Source: DASCQC01 sp036012865
GTDB lineage: Bacteria > Pseudomonadota > Gammaproteobacteria > Comchoanobacterales > Comchoanobacteraceae
Assembly: GCA_036012865.1 (NCBI GenBank)
Contig: DASCQC010000013.1
Location: forward strand, 1-48,586
Direction: 5' to 3'
DNA: 48,586 nt
Shown here: piece by piece, positions 1 to 11,600 of the stretch
How positions within the stretch are numbered: the first letter of the stretch is position 1
Layout of the letters: each line of letters opens with the position of its first letter
The notes under the pieces: generated by a model
Told to the model about the DNA's origin: nothing
Databases searched by the model: none
The model's input: the letters and a program-made list of their open reading frames with translations, nothing else
Position numbers and translations under genes: made by a program

Positions 1-1
1 A

Positions 2-895
2 AGTTATCATACCCATCTAAAAGGAAAAGGTAAGGATGGAGAAGGTAAGATTTATGCCTGTGGTGCTAATCGCTATGGACAATTAGGCTTGGGAGATAGG
101 CGGGGTAGAACTGAATGGACTGAAGTAGATTTGCCCGAGGATTTCAAGTTAGAACAGGTGATAGTTGGAGATTATGATAGCTTTCTAAAAGGAAAAGGTA
201 AGGATGGAGAAGATAAGCTTTATGCCTGTGGTTATAATGAAGGTAGACAATTAGGCTTGGGTGATAATGAGCATAGAAATCAATGGACTGAAGTTCCTAT
301 GCCTCAAGGGTTTAGGTTAGAAACAATCATAGTTGGACTTGGATTTCATTATAATCATAGTTTTCTAAAAGGAACGGTTGATGGTGAAGCTAAGCTTTAT
401 GCTTGTGGTTATAATGTGTATGGACAATTGGGCTTGGGTGATACTACGAATAGATATGAATGGACTGAAGTGGATATTCCACCAGGATTTAGGTTAGAAC
501 AGGTTGTAGCTGGAGGTACGCATACCTTTTTAAAAGGAAAAGGAAAAGGTAAGGTTGGAGAAGATATACTTTATGCTGTAGGTCGTAATAAGTATGGACA
601 ATTAGGCTTGGGTGATAGAAGGAATAGAAGTGAATGGACTGAAGTGGATATTCTGCCAGGATTTAGGTTAGAACAGGTTGCAGTTGGATATGATCATAGC
701 TTTCTAAAAGGAAAAGGCAAGGATGATCAATATAGGCTTTATGCCACGGGTAAGAATGATTATGCGCAATTTGGCTTGGGTGATAGAAGGAGTAGAAGTG
801 AATGGACTGAAGTACCCATAAGAAATAGGGTATTAAAAAGCATTGTATCACAAGAAGAAGCGTCTATGAATAAAAAGAGGTCTGGGGGTAAATAG
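2..895 (+). CDS. RCC1-repeat protein, 5' end cut by the window edge
   Basis: The reading frame is open from base 2, so the gene begins outside the window; a TTG at 89 is not a real start. The visible 297 residues hold five RCC1-type blades of about 56 residues, each with a core like LYACGYN..GQLGLGD followed by EWTEV and a GFRLEQVIVG strand. RCC1 proteins fold as seven-bladed beta-propellers; in eukaryotes RCC1 is the Ran exchange factor, and Legionella uses RCC1 effectors such as LegG1 against Ran. A similar host-directed role here is inference. The C-terminal tail, ending in a basic KKRSGGK, is the same as in the next gene, so the two are recent paralogues. No terminator is visible between them. 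Confidence 0.85.
   Translation, partial: SYHTHLKGKGKDGEGKIYACGANRYGQLGLGDRRGRTEWTEVDLPEDFKLEQVIVGDYDSFLKGKGKDGEDKLYACGYNEGRQLGLGDNEHRNQWTEVPMPQGFRLETIIVGLGFHYNHSFLKGTVDGEAKLYACGYNVYGQLGLGDTTNRYEWTEVDIPPGFRLEQVVAGGTHTFLKGKGKGKVGEDILYAVGRNKYGQLGLGDRRNRSEWTEVDILPGFRLEQVAVGYDHSFLKGKGKDDQYRLYATGKNDYAQFGLGDRRSRSEWTEVPIRNRVLKSIVSQEEASMNKKRSGGK
800..895 (+). repeat. Direct repeat copy 1: 3' end of RCC1 paralogue
   Basis: This 96-nt stretch, from the last EWTEV motif to the stop codon, matches 2456-2551 with about six differences by eye (about 94% identity). Most changes are silent. It shows recent duplication or gene conversion between the two RCC1 genes. Confidence 0.85.
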
Positions 896-921
896 GTTTT
901 TTAATAAAAATTAGATATTTG

Positions 922-930
922 TGCTATAAT
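922..930 (+). promoter_or_regulatory. Probable extended -10 promoter for the second RCC1 gene
   Basis: A perfect TATAAT (925-930) is preceded by TGC, giving an extended -10. No good -35 is seen. Transcription would start near 937, giving a leader of about 22 nt with AGGGGG at 948-953 as ribosome binding site. Confidence 0.6.
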
Positions 931-958
931 AGAGGGGTGATTGTTATAGGGGGTTGTC

Positions 959-2551
959 ATGAAAGATTCCAACAAGAAAAGTAGCGGTGTAGAAGAGACT
1001 AAGAATCAAGAAGAGTCTAAAGATAAGGAGGGATCGATATCCTCCAATCAAGATCAGCCAGAAAGTGCATTGCAGAATCTTGTAGAAACAGGAGAGGATG
1101 GAGGTCCTATAAAAAAAGTGAAAGGTTATGCTACTTTGAAAGACTTAGCGATGCTTGCTAGGGTTAATAAAAGATTTCAATCAGCAATGAATAAAGAAAT
1201 CAAGCAAAGGGAGTTATTCATTTATTCTATTTTTACAGGCAGTAATCATACGATGGTGTTAGTAAAAATACCCTTAGGTGAAAATAAGCTATTTGCCAGT
1301 GGTGATAATTCTTGTGGTCAATTAGGCTTGGGCAATCCCACGGCTAGACACGAATGGACTGAAGTAGATTTGCCTAAGGATTTTATGATGGAAACAGTGA
1401 TAGTCGGAGGGGCTCATGGCTTTCTAAAAGGAAAAGGTGTGAATGGAGAAGCTAAGCTTTATGCTGTAGGTGGTAATATGTATGGACAATTAGGCTTGGG
1501 TAATACTATGACGAATATAAATGAAAATGAATGGACTGCATTGGATATTCCTCAAGGATTTAGGTTAGAACAGGTGATAGCTGGAGGGGCTCATAGCTTT
1601 CTAAAAGGAAAAGGTAAGGATGGAGAAGGTAAGATCTATGCCTGTGGTGCTAATCGCTATGGACAATTAGGCTTGGGTGATACAGATAGTAGAGATAATT
1701 TAACTAAAGTAACTATGCCTGAAGGTTTCAAGTTAGAACAGGTGATCGCTGAAGGTTATCATAGCTTTCTAAAAGGAAAAGGGTCTGATGGTGAACAAGA
1801 GCTTTATACCAGTGGTTGGAATAAGGATGGCCAATTAGGTTTGGGAGATACTACGAATAGAAATGAATGGACTGCAGTGGATATTCCGCCAGGATTTAGG
1901 TTAGAAAAGATCATAGTTGGACATTATCATAGTGTTTTGATAGGAAAAGGTGTGAATGGAGAAGGTAAGATCTATGCCTGTGGTGCTAATCGCTATGGAC
2001 AATTAGGCTTGGGTGATACTACAAATAGAGATAAGTGGACTGAAGTGACTTTACCAGATGGGTTTAAGATAGAAAAGGTGATAGCTGGCGGTGATCATAG
2101 CTTTCTAAAAGGAACGGTTGATGGCGAAGCTAAGCTTTATGCATGTGGTGATAATCAATATGGACAATTAGGCTTGGGTCATAGTGAACCACGTCCTCCT
2201 TTTGAACAGGGGTTAACGCGACAACAGATGATCGACATTCCCGATACATATTCAGCATACCTTCAAGGCGATAATAAGGGTAGAAATAAATTTACTGAAG
2301 TTCCTTTGCCTAAAGAGTTTACGATAGAAAAAGTGATAGCTGGAGATGAGCATAGCTTTCTAAAAGGAAAAGGTAATGATGGAGAAGATAAGCTTTATGC
2401 CACAGGTCATAATGGGTCTGGACAATTAGGCTTGGGTGATACTACGAATAGACATGAATGGACTGAAGTGCCCATAAGAAATAGGGTATTAAAAAGCATC
2501 GTATCACAAGAAGAAGCGTCTATGAATAAAAAGAGGTCTGGAGGGAAGTAA
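959..2551 (+). CDS. Seven-blade RCC1 protein with an F-box-like N-terminal segment
   Basis: 530 residues. The first 50 are charged and low-complexity. Residues about 56-87 (GYATLKDLAMLARVNKRFQS onward) resemble the second half of a eukaryotic F-box, with the usual LKDL...VNKRF pattern; the first F-box helix is not clear. Residues from about 105 onward hold seven RCC1 blades, each with a GQLGLG core, enough for a complete beta-propeller. Blade 6 to 7 carries an insertion of about 25 residues near 2187-2275. The start is set by AGGGGG five bases upstream. No signal peptide or membrane segment is seen. An F-box joined to a propeller is the layout of substrate receptors of host SCF ubiquitin ligases; that this one enters a host cell is inference. 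Its tail is nearly identical to that of the upstream paralogue. Confidence 0.85.
   Translation: MKDSNKKSSGVEETKNQEESKDKEGSISSNQDQPESALQNLVETGEDGGPIKKVKGYATLKDLAMLARVNKRFQSAMNKEIKQRELFIYSIFTGSNHTMVLVKIPLGENKLFASGDNSCGQLGLGNPTARHEWTEVDLPKDFMMETVIVGGAHGFLKGKGVNGEAKLYAVGGNMYGQLGLGNTMTNINENEWTALDIPQGFRLEQVIAGGAHSFLKGKGKDGEGKIYACGANRYGQLGLGDTDSRDNLTKVTMPEGFKLEQVIAEGYHSFLKGKGSDGEQELYTSGWNKDGQLGLGDTTNRNEWTAVDIPPGFRLEKIIVGHYHSVLIGKGVNGEGKIYACGANRYGQLGLGDTTNRDKWTEVTLPDGFKIEKVIAGGDHSFLKGTVDGEAKLYACGDNQYGQLGLGHSEPRPPFEQGLTRQQMIDIPDTYSAYLQGDNKGRNKFTEVPLPKEFTIEKVIAGDEHSFLKGKGNDGEDKLYATGHNGSGQLGLGDTTNRHEWTEVPIRNRVLKSIVSQEEASMNKKRSGGK
2456..2551 (+). repeat. Direct repeat copy 2: 3' end of RCC1 paralogue
   Basis: Partner of 800-895, same length and frame, about 94% identical by eye. 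A 13-nt block AGGTTTTTTAATA also follows both genes (894-906 and 2569-2581), so the duplicated unit may have included 3' flank. Confidence 0.85.
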
Positions 2552-2602
2552 ACTATATTGTTTATTTAAGGTTTTTTAATATAAATCAGTACTTTTATTT
2601 GA

Positions 2603-2615
2603 TTTTTACTATAAT
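2603..2615 (+). promoter_or_regulatory. Probable promoter (-10) of the giant RCC1/ankyrin gene
   Basis: TTTTTACTATAAT contains a perfect -10 at 2610-2615. The same 13 bases occur in front of the membrane-protein gene at 12386-12398. No convincing -35. Predicted leader is about 21 nt. Confidence 0.55.
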
Positions 2616-2642
2616 TATTATATCTTTCTAAAGAGAATTGCT

Positions 2643-5600
2643 ATGAAGGGAAAAAATAAATATATTACGATTGATTCTAACGGTTTGCTAAGAGTGCTGA
2701 TTCCAGTGGTAGAGGGTAATCAGATAGGTTTAGAAAATACCTGTAAATCAGGGGAAGCATTGAAAGAGTTTTTTGGTAAGGGCGAGAATATAGGGGCTAT
2801 TAAATCCATACAAAATTTTAAAACATCACTAGAAAAAAAAGTTGTATCAGGGTTGGCTGAAGGCAGACCTATCAGCTATTTAATGCGGATAGAAAGCTTA
2901 TGGAATCAAGCTTCTTGGTATGAAAAAGAAATAGAAGGAATTGTGAAGAATACACCATGGATTAAGAAAAATTTTGTAGGCCATTCAACCATACCTTCAG
3001 AGTTTATTAAGACTATTCAGAAAGATTCCAATGTAAAAGCGATAGGATTAGATCCGATAACACCTGATGGCTTAAGGAGGTTTGGTCAAGTTGAGCAGTT
3101 TAGTTTAGGGAGAGGAGTAAAGAAGGATGACGGATTATCCCCGATGCTGAGGGCTTGTTTTATTAAACACAAGGGAGGTATTGAGAGTTATGAGAAAAAG
3201 TTAAGTCAGGCATCAAAGAGGCCTGATGAGGCGAAATGGAAGGCGGTATTGATTAAGCAGGTAAAAAATAACGTGATGGAAAAGTTATCAGAGGGGTTAT
3301 CGGATAAGGGGGGAGTGACAGAGGATACTGAACTTAATGATAAGCAGGCAGAGTTATGTTTGCAAGAATCTTTACGTCTATTAACTGAGGGTTTTAAGGA
3401 TATTAAGTCAAAATATGATCCTGAACGAAATGTTAAACTAAAATATGCAGGGAAAAACTATCAAGACATTATTGCTGAATTTAGGACATATTCTTATGAT
3501 GGAAGTTTAGTGGTATCTGAAATCATTGGCTTTATTAAAGCTAGCTTGGACTGGAGTAATTTGGTTGTTTTTGACAAAAATATCAATGTAAGTTTCATGA
3601 AAGAATTATATCAAAACGGTCAAGATTTTGAAGGTAATAGTAACGCAGAAATTCATATGGAAGAGAGAATGAGTATCGGCATACAGTTTCTTCTGGGGGT
3701 TGCCAATATTATCATAGTTAATAAAGGAATGAGTAAGGAAAATTTTGGTAAAATTATAGAGGGAGTATCTAGCAAACGTAATGCTAGAGGTGAGCTTGTT
3801 TCACAGTCAAAGCTCTCAAAAAGTATTATCAGAGCTATTGAGGAGGCCATCAAATCTCAGGGTGTTAGAGAATTAGAAAACTGTATATTAGATTGGATTA
3901 ATAAACAGCATAAGGTGTTGGGCATGAATCGAACTCTAACAACAGAAGAGCAAGAAGATATCATCCAAAAATTTAGAGGTTATTTTGCAACGGTAAAAGC
4001 AAGCCCTCATTTTGATGAGTTTTTGATTCGAATAGAAGGAGAGGGTTTATGGCAACACTGTAGCGGGTCTATTGTAACCGACCTTAGAAATGTATTGAAA
4101 CATGGTTTTGGGAAGGATCAAGTTGATTTAAATCCAGAAGGGGTTGTCCCTAATCAATATACGCGTGACATTGAGCCCTATTTATCTCAAGAGGTAACTG
4201 GTGATGTGCCTGAGGGTATCAAGTTTGCAAATCTGCACTCTTTTGTAGGGAGTCTTGTCTATTCAATGTTAACGGTCAAGACAAATAAGGGTGATAAGCT
4301 GTATGTTGCAGGTCATAATGGTGTGGGACAATTAGGCTTGGGTGATTATGGTGATAGACATGAATGGACTGAAGTAACAGTTCCTCAAGTTTTTACGATA
4401 GAACAAGTGACCGCTGGAAGTGATTATGCCCTTCTAAAAGGAAAAGGTAAGAATGGAGAAGATAAGCTTTATGCCTCGGGTAAGAATACGTATGGACAAT
4501 TAGGCTTGGGTGATAGAAGGAATAGAAATGAATGGACCGAAGTAACTCTGCCACGAGGGTTTAGTGTAGAAAAGGTGACAGCGGGAGAGTATCATAGCTT
4601 TTTAATAGGAAAAGACAAGGATATGGAAGCTAAGCTCTATGCCTGTGGTGAGAGTGATTTTGGACAATTAGGCTGGGGTGATACTGATAGTGGAAATGAA
4701 TGGGCTGAAGTGAATATTCCGCAAGGATTTGGGTTAGAACAGGTGATAGTTGGAGATTATCATAGCTTTATACAAGGAAAAGGTAAGGGTGGAGAAGATA
4801 AGCTTTATGCCTCGGGTTATAATAAATTTGGACAATTAGGCTTGGGTGATAACAATAATAGAAGAGAATGGACTGAAGTGCCTTTGCCTAAGGGTTTTAC
4901 GATAGATAAAGTGATGGCTGGAGGTTCGTTTGCTTTTCTAACAGGAAAGATTAGTGGAGAAGATAAGCTTTATGGCTGTGGTTATAATGGTGTGGGACAA
5001 TTAGGCTTGGGCGATACTACGAATAGACTTGAGTGGACTGAAGTTGATATTCCGCAAGGATTTAGGTTAGAACAGGTGATAGCTGGACATGGGCATAGCT
5101 TTCTAAAAGGAAAAGGAGTGAATGGAGAGGCTAAGCTTTATGCCTGTGGTCATAATGGGTATGGACAATTAGGCTTGGGTGATACTGATGGGAGAAAGAA
5201 ATGGACTGAAGTGGATATTCCACAAGGTCTTACGATAGAACAGGTGATCGTTGGAGGCTCGTTTGCTTTTCTAACAGGAACGGTTGGTGGAGAAGATAAG
5301 CTCTATGCCGTGGGTTATAATCGGGAAGGGCAATTAGGCTTGGGAGATACTACTCATAGACATGAATGGACTGAAGTGACAATGCCTAAAGAGTTTACGA
5401 TCGCGAATGAGCAGGTCTCTATAAATGAGACCGTTATTGATGGTTTGAAGAGGATGATAGACCGAAAAGATACAGGAGTATTTAGTAAAAGAGTAATTAG
5501 TGAAGCTATGATTAAGACCCAGGATAGAACCGGCTGGTATCAAGATGTTTTTAATGCTAAAAGATTTGATAAAGTGATTAGTATTCGTGATAAAGGAGAA

Positions 5601-8600
5601 ACTGTATGGCATTTGAAGGCGTTGATAGGGGCTGATATAAGTGATATGACTAAAGAAGATTTAGAACGAAAGACTAAAGAGGCTCAGACACCGATGATGT
5701 ACGCGGTGATGGGCAATAATTTGGAAGGTCTAGAAACGATGATTTCTCAAGGAGGTGGCATCGATGCAGTTGACTCAACAAAAAAGACGGCATTAATGTA
5801 TGCGGTGGAAATGGGTAATCATGACATGGTTGACCTACTTTTGAATAAAGGCGTATCCGTAAAGAAATTTGATGACGATGCTCAAACAGCATTAAGTTAT
5901 GCGGTCAAAAACAATCAAGCAGAGATAGCTATTAAGCTATTGGACCAAAAGGTTACCTTATGTGATGAGTTGGAAGCTTTAAAGGTTGCGATGGCACAAG
6001 GTTATAAAGGAGGTAATAAAAAGGTTATTCAGCGGTTGATGGTTAAGGTGGATGATTATTCCTTGATTAACGGGCACGATTATAAGCCTGGGGCAAATGG
6101 AAGAAAAAAATATTCAAAACAAGCTCGTGGTTGGTTTGATTTGCTAAAAGAGGTGCGCATGCCGAAAGGTTATATAGCATGGCCTTCTCCAGAAGAGTTA
6201 CCCAAAGCTTTTTTAGTCATGAGCTATGAGATATTTTGTCAAAAAGCAAGGCGTAAATTCTCTGATCAAGATGGGGCTGATATAGAGGCTAAGGAGTTAA
6301 CCCATGAACAAGCTATGGTTTGTTTGAATGACTTCATTGATCAATTAACTGAGGATTTTGCAGTTCTGAAATCTAAGCCCATAATGGATGAATTTCATCG
6401 TGTTTTTAACAAAGAAGAGTTTTCCACAAAAGTAATTTCTATGTTTACTGATCTTAATAAGAATAAAAAATTTACGCTTGAGGAGGTTTTTAAGATCCTT
6501 CGGGGGAATGTGCAGTTAAAGGGCATGAACATTCAAGCGGATTCAGAGATTTATACTGATAAAGATAATGAAGAATTAACCCTTATTAAAAAAATGATGG
6601 CTTTAAATTTCGATTTATCAATATTGAGGCCAGGCAATAGTCAATCTTGGGTCATGTATTTAATTAAGCAAGGTAAGGTTACGTTGGCGTTATCTCTTCT
6701 TTTGGACGTGCAAAAATCCTCCCCTGAATCGTTTAGTGCCTTTATCAATGAGTGCGATAATAGTGATTGTAGTGTCCTGATGTATGCTGCGGAAGGTGGT
6801 TACCATGACTTTATAAGAGTCTTAATTGAGCAAGGAGGAAGATTACCTTCAAAAGATAGCTGGGGTCGAGTGAGTACTTTACTCATGAAGGCGGCTGAAA
6901 ACAACCACGGTAGGGCTTGTGATTATTTTTTCTATCAGTTACGTGAGGAGGTCAATGCACAAGATTATAGAGGTGAAACAGCTTTAATGAAATCAGCAAA
7001 AAAGGGTTATGACGGTATGGTTGGCCGGCTTCTTAAATGGGGGAGTGATACAGCTATCAAGGATGATAAGGGCAGAACTGCACTACATTTAGCTGCATTA
7101 ATGGGCAAGACTGTTTGCATTGAAGCCTTGCTCAAATCTAGTAGTATAGATCTTTTTGCAGTGGATAATGATGGCAAAACTGCCTTGGATTTGGCCCAAG
7201 AAAAGAATTGGAAAGATGTGGTTGATGCTCTCAAAAAGCCTTTAGAAGTTATTGATCAACTTAATAAAGGGATTAAGGATAACGTAGGTGTTAGTGATTT
7301 TATTGATGACAATCAAGAGGCCCTTATGAAGGGATTAAAGGGTTCAGATGGCAAAGAGGCATTGATCGTTGCTCTTGAGAATAATAACCTTACAGCCTTT
7401 GAACGATTGTTGGCGATTGATGGAGTTAATGTTAATGTGCGAGATACCCATGGAAACCCTCTCTTGTTTTATGCCGTGAATAACCTTTCTTCTGTTGATA
7501 GCTTGTTGTCCATAGAAAGCTTGGATGTTAATGCACAGAATTCAGAGAAAGATACTTTATTGCATTGGGCTATTGAGAGCGATCAATTTGATCTAGCGCT
7601 GAAGTTGATAGGCTTAAAGCAAGGTATAAATGTTAACATACAAAATGAGCTTGGTGAGACAGCATTATTTTTAGCGACTGAGTGTGAGGTTGATAATAAG
7701 GTTTTAGAGTTTATTAGAACGTTGTTAAAGGTTGATGGGTTGGAACCTAATTTGAAAAATAATCTCGGTATAACAGCGCTTTACAATGCGGTTGATAATA
7801 ATAATTTAGATGTCATCAAGGCATTATTAACATTAACAAACATGAATGTTAATTTGGGCCCCTCCGAACAAGACCTCTCATCGCCACTCATTGTGGCTAT
7901 GTTCAATAATAACTTAGACATTGTTGATGAGCTGCTAAAGCATCCTAGTATGGACCTTCTTAGTTCTGTTAATGATCCATTTATCCAAACATCTACTAAG
8001 AAATCTACAGCATTGCATCTAGCAGTGCGTCTAGGAAAGAAGGAGTGTGTAGCAAAATTGCTTTCTAAACACCCAATGAATCGTTTGAGAAGTTTAGATG
8101 GAGCGGGTATGACAGCTTTTCAGGTTGCGGTAGAAAAAGGTGATTTAGACGTGGTAAGCATGTTTTTAAATTTAAAAGAAGCTGAGATTGGGCTTAATTA
8201 TTCAGGTTTATCGGGTCGAGCGCCTTTGTTTTTCGCGATTGAGTCTGGACATGTAGCTGTTGTAGAAAAATTATTAAATGTTTCAGGTATTTTGCTGAAT
8301 ACATGGAATCATGATGGAGAGTCGTTGTTACATGTTGCGGCGAAAACAGGAAATGTAGAGATTGTCCAAACGATATTGGCAACCAAAAGAGTCGATATCA
8401 ATAAAAAAACCAGTCAAGGAGATACTCCCCTAAAAATAGCGTTCGAATATGGGCATGTAGGAATTATCAGAGAACTGTTGAAATCAGATAAAATTAATGT
8501 CAAAGAGATTGATGATCAAGGGGATACGATTTTACACTTAGCGGCCCAGAAGGGAGAGCTAGCTATCGTAAAAGAATTAATTAAAGATAATTATATCAAC

Positions 8601-11600
8601 GTTAATGAAAAAAATGTTGCTGGAGATACGCCATTACATAGGGCGGTTGCAACAAGTAAATTAGACGTTGTCAATGAGTTGTTAAAGGTAGAAGACATCG
8701 ATGTTAATACAGTCAATGGAGAAGAAGAGACGCCCTTATTACTTGCTATTGTCCAAGGCGGCCATGTAGACATTGTGAAAGCACTCTTACAATCAACAAA
8801 AATAGCTATCAATGATAAAAAACAACGTACTGGTATGACTGTTCTGATGGAAGCAGTGATACATAATAGGGTTGATATTATTGAGGTGTTGGTGCGAAAC
8901 AAAGATATTGATATTTTTGCTACAAATATTCATGGATACACTGCCTTGGATAGGGCAAGATATTTGTGTGGAAGAAGCGAAGGATATTCACCAGACTTAA
9001 TGCCTGTGTTTAGGCCTTATTATAGGGCGATTGGTTCTTTTATTCATAAGATAGAAAATAATGAAGAGATTGATACATTTTTTGAGCAAAATAAAGACAA
9101 TTTTTCGAAAGTAATGAGGGGTTTTAATGGTCAGTTGGCGTTACATACTGCAGTCAAATTCAAACGTATGGATGCGATCAAAAAACTGCTGAGCATCGAG
9201 GGTTTTGATTTAAACGCTAAAAATGATTCTTCGGAAACAGCTTTGCTTGTTGCAGTTAAAGAAGGCTATGTTGCAGGCGTTAAAGAGCTGATGAAGAACA
9301 TTGATTCAATTGATGTTACTTCTCGAGATAATGAGGGTATCGACCCATTATATCTTGCGACAAAACAAGGGAATTTAGAAATTGTTAAAGAGTTGCTAAA
9401 ATCCGATAAAATTCGCATTAAAATGAACTGTTTTAATTTGGCAGTAGAACAAGGCAATTTAAAGATTGTTAAAGAGCTCATGAGATCTGACAACATAGAT
9501 ATTAACGGCTTTTTTAATCTGGCTGTGGACAAAGGAAATGTCGCAATGATTAAAGTTTTGTTGGAATCTAAAAAAATAGATATTAATCAGGATATGTGGG
9601 GGTTGAAGCCGTTGCATATAGCGGTGAAGGAAGGCTATGTTGATGTTTTAAAGGTATTGTTAAAGAGAGAAGACATAGATCTTACAACAACTATTGAGGG
9701 AGGAAGAAGGTGGATAGGGACAGCATTAAGGTGGGCTATTGCTGCGATTCCATATGATCCTACGGAGGAGGATGTTGGAAGATCATTCAGCATGATCAAA
9801 GAGTTTGTAAAAAATAGCAAAACAACAACAATCATTAATCGAATGGACGATTCTGTTCATGAGAGAACGGTATTAATGGATATTTGTATGCATAGAGGGC
9901 TAACAGTAAGGCAAAAAATTGCATTTGTTAGAGAGCTATTTAAAGTTAAGGGGTTAGATGTCAATATAGGTGATCCAAATCAGAATACTGTTTTACATGT
10001 CTCCTTGAGGAAGAGGGAGGATCATAGCGATTTGGTCAAAACATTGTTAAAACGTGATGACATAGATTTGAATGTTAAAGATGGTTTTGAAGGAGATACA
10101 CCCTTACATATAGCGGCAAGAAGTAAACGATTGACTAGTCTTGATTATTTGTTGTTAGATAAGCGAGTGGAGGTTAATAGTCAAAATAATAATTTGATGA
10201 CACCTTTACATCTGGCTGCTGGAAATGGTTCCTTAGAGGGGGTTAAAGCATTGCTAAAAGCCCCGGGTATTAATGTTAATGCAGAAAATGAAGATCAAGA
10301 TACCCCTTTACATCTTGCTGTTTTAGGGGGCCATTTAGAGCTGGTTTCTGAATTATTAAAAGCTCCAGGTATTCAGGTTAATGTACAGAATGGAGATCAA
10401 GAAACGCCTTTATATTTAGCTGTTGAGCAACAAAAATTGGTCATGGTTAATGAATTATTAGCCATGCAAGGTATTAATCATGTTAACTTTGAAAATGAAG
10501 ATGGGTACACGCCGTTACAGATGGCAATAATTAAGGGAAATGTGGATATTGTTAAGGCTTTATTACTCCAGGGTGATATTGATGTGAATTCATATAATTT
10601 GCATCGGTCTCCTTTGCATCTTTGTATTCAAGAAAACAAGCCTATGGTGTTACAAGCTTTGATACAATCGGGCAAGGTAGATGTCAATTCTGTAGAAGAA
10701 CATGATCCCAAGCAGCTCACTGCTTTAATGCAAGCGGTTTCAATGGGCAAACCTAAGATGGTTGAGGCTTTGTTAAAGTCTCGAGATATTGATATCTTTA
10801 TTGCCAACAGTGAGGGGAGAACTGCCATTGATTTATGCGCTCGGTCACGTAAAACGGAGGAAAGGAAACTGATTGAAGAAGCTTTGAGTCCGGTCAAGTT
10901 TTTCATTGACATGATACATAATGAGGGTGTACATATCGATGCTGTTGAACATGCAATCGGTCACCATCTTTTGTCTAGGAAAATGAACGACCAGCCCTTA
11001 TTTTTGACAAAAATGCAATGCATAGACGGTAACACTGTCTTAAATGCTGTCATCGACGCCAGTGCCCCACTTTTTGGGTATAGAAATGAAATGCATGAAA
11101 AAGAATGTATGCGGGCTGAGCGAGTATTTGATGCGTTATTAGAATTGAAGAATGTTGATGTTAATGCTAAAGATTTGAAAGGGTTTTCTGCTTTACATAT
11201 GGCGGCAAAATTAGGAAAAAGTAGCATGTTACAGAAACTACTTAAAAGGCGGGATATTGATGTTAATATTAGAGATAAGCAGGGTAATACCGCCTTGCAT
11301 TTAGCAGTAGAGTATGGCCATGTTGAATGTGTTAATGTATTATTGGCTTCGAACATTGATGTGTATGAAAAGAATGATGATGGAGATAAAGCTATAGATC
11401 CTCTCGGGACAAGTTGGCCCATATCAGAAAATACGTCTTCAGCTAGGGATAAAATTAAAAAGGCTATTAACCTGGTTGATGAGTTGGTGGCTAAAATAAA
11501 AAATAAAGAGCCAGTAGGGGTTTTTATTGATAAGAATATTGGTGGATTTGTAAAAAGTCTGCGGGGATCTGATGGTCAATTGGCTTGGTTGGTTGCAGCA

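Noticed and set aside
100..5400. Regularly spaced repeats that could suggest a CRISPR array or satellite
   Set aside because: The unit is about 168 nt, stays in frame, and codes for RCC1 blades; no short identical repeats with unique spacers.
5334..11422. Many reverse-strand open frames of 60-150 codons in the ankyrin gene
   Set aside because: They lie antisense to a conserved repeat-coding frame, have no ribosome sites, and repeat because the ankyrin code repeats.
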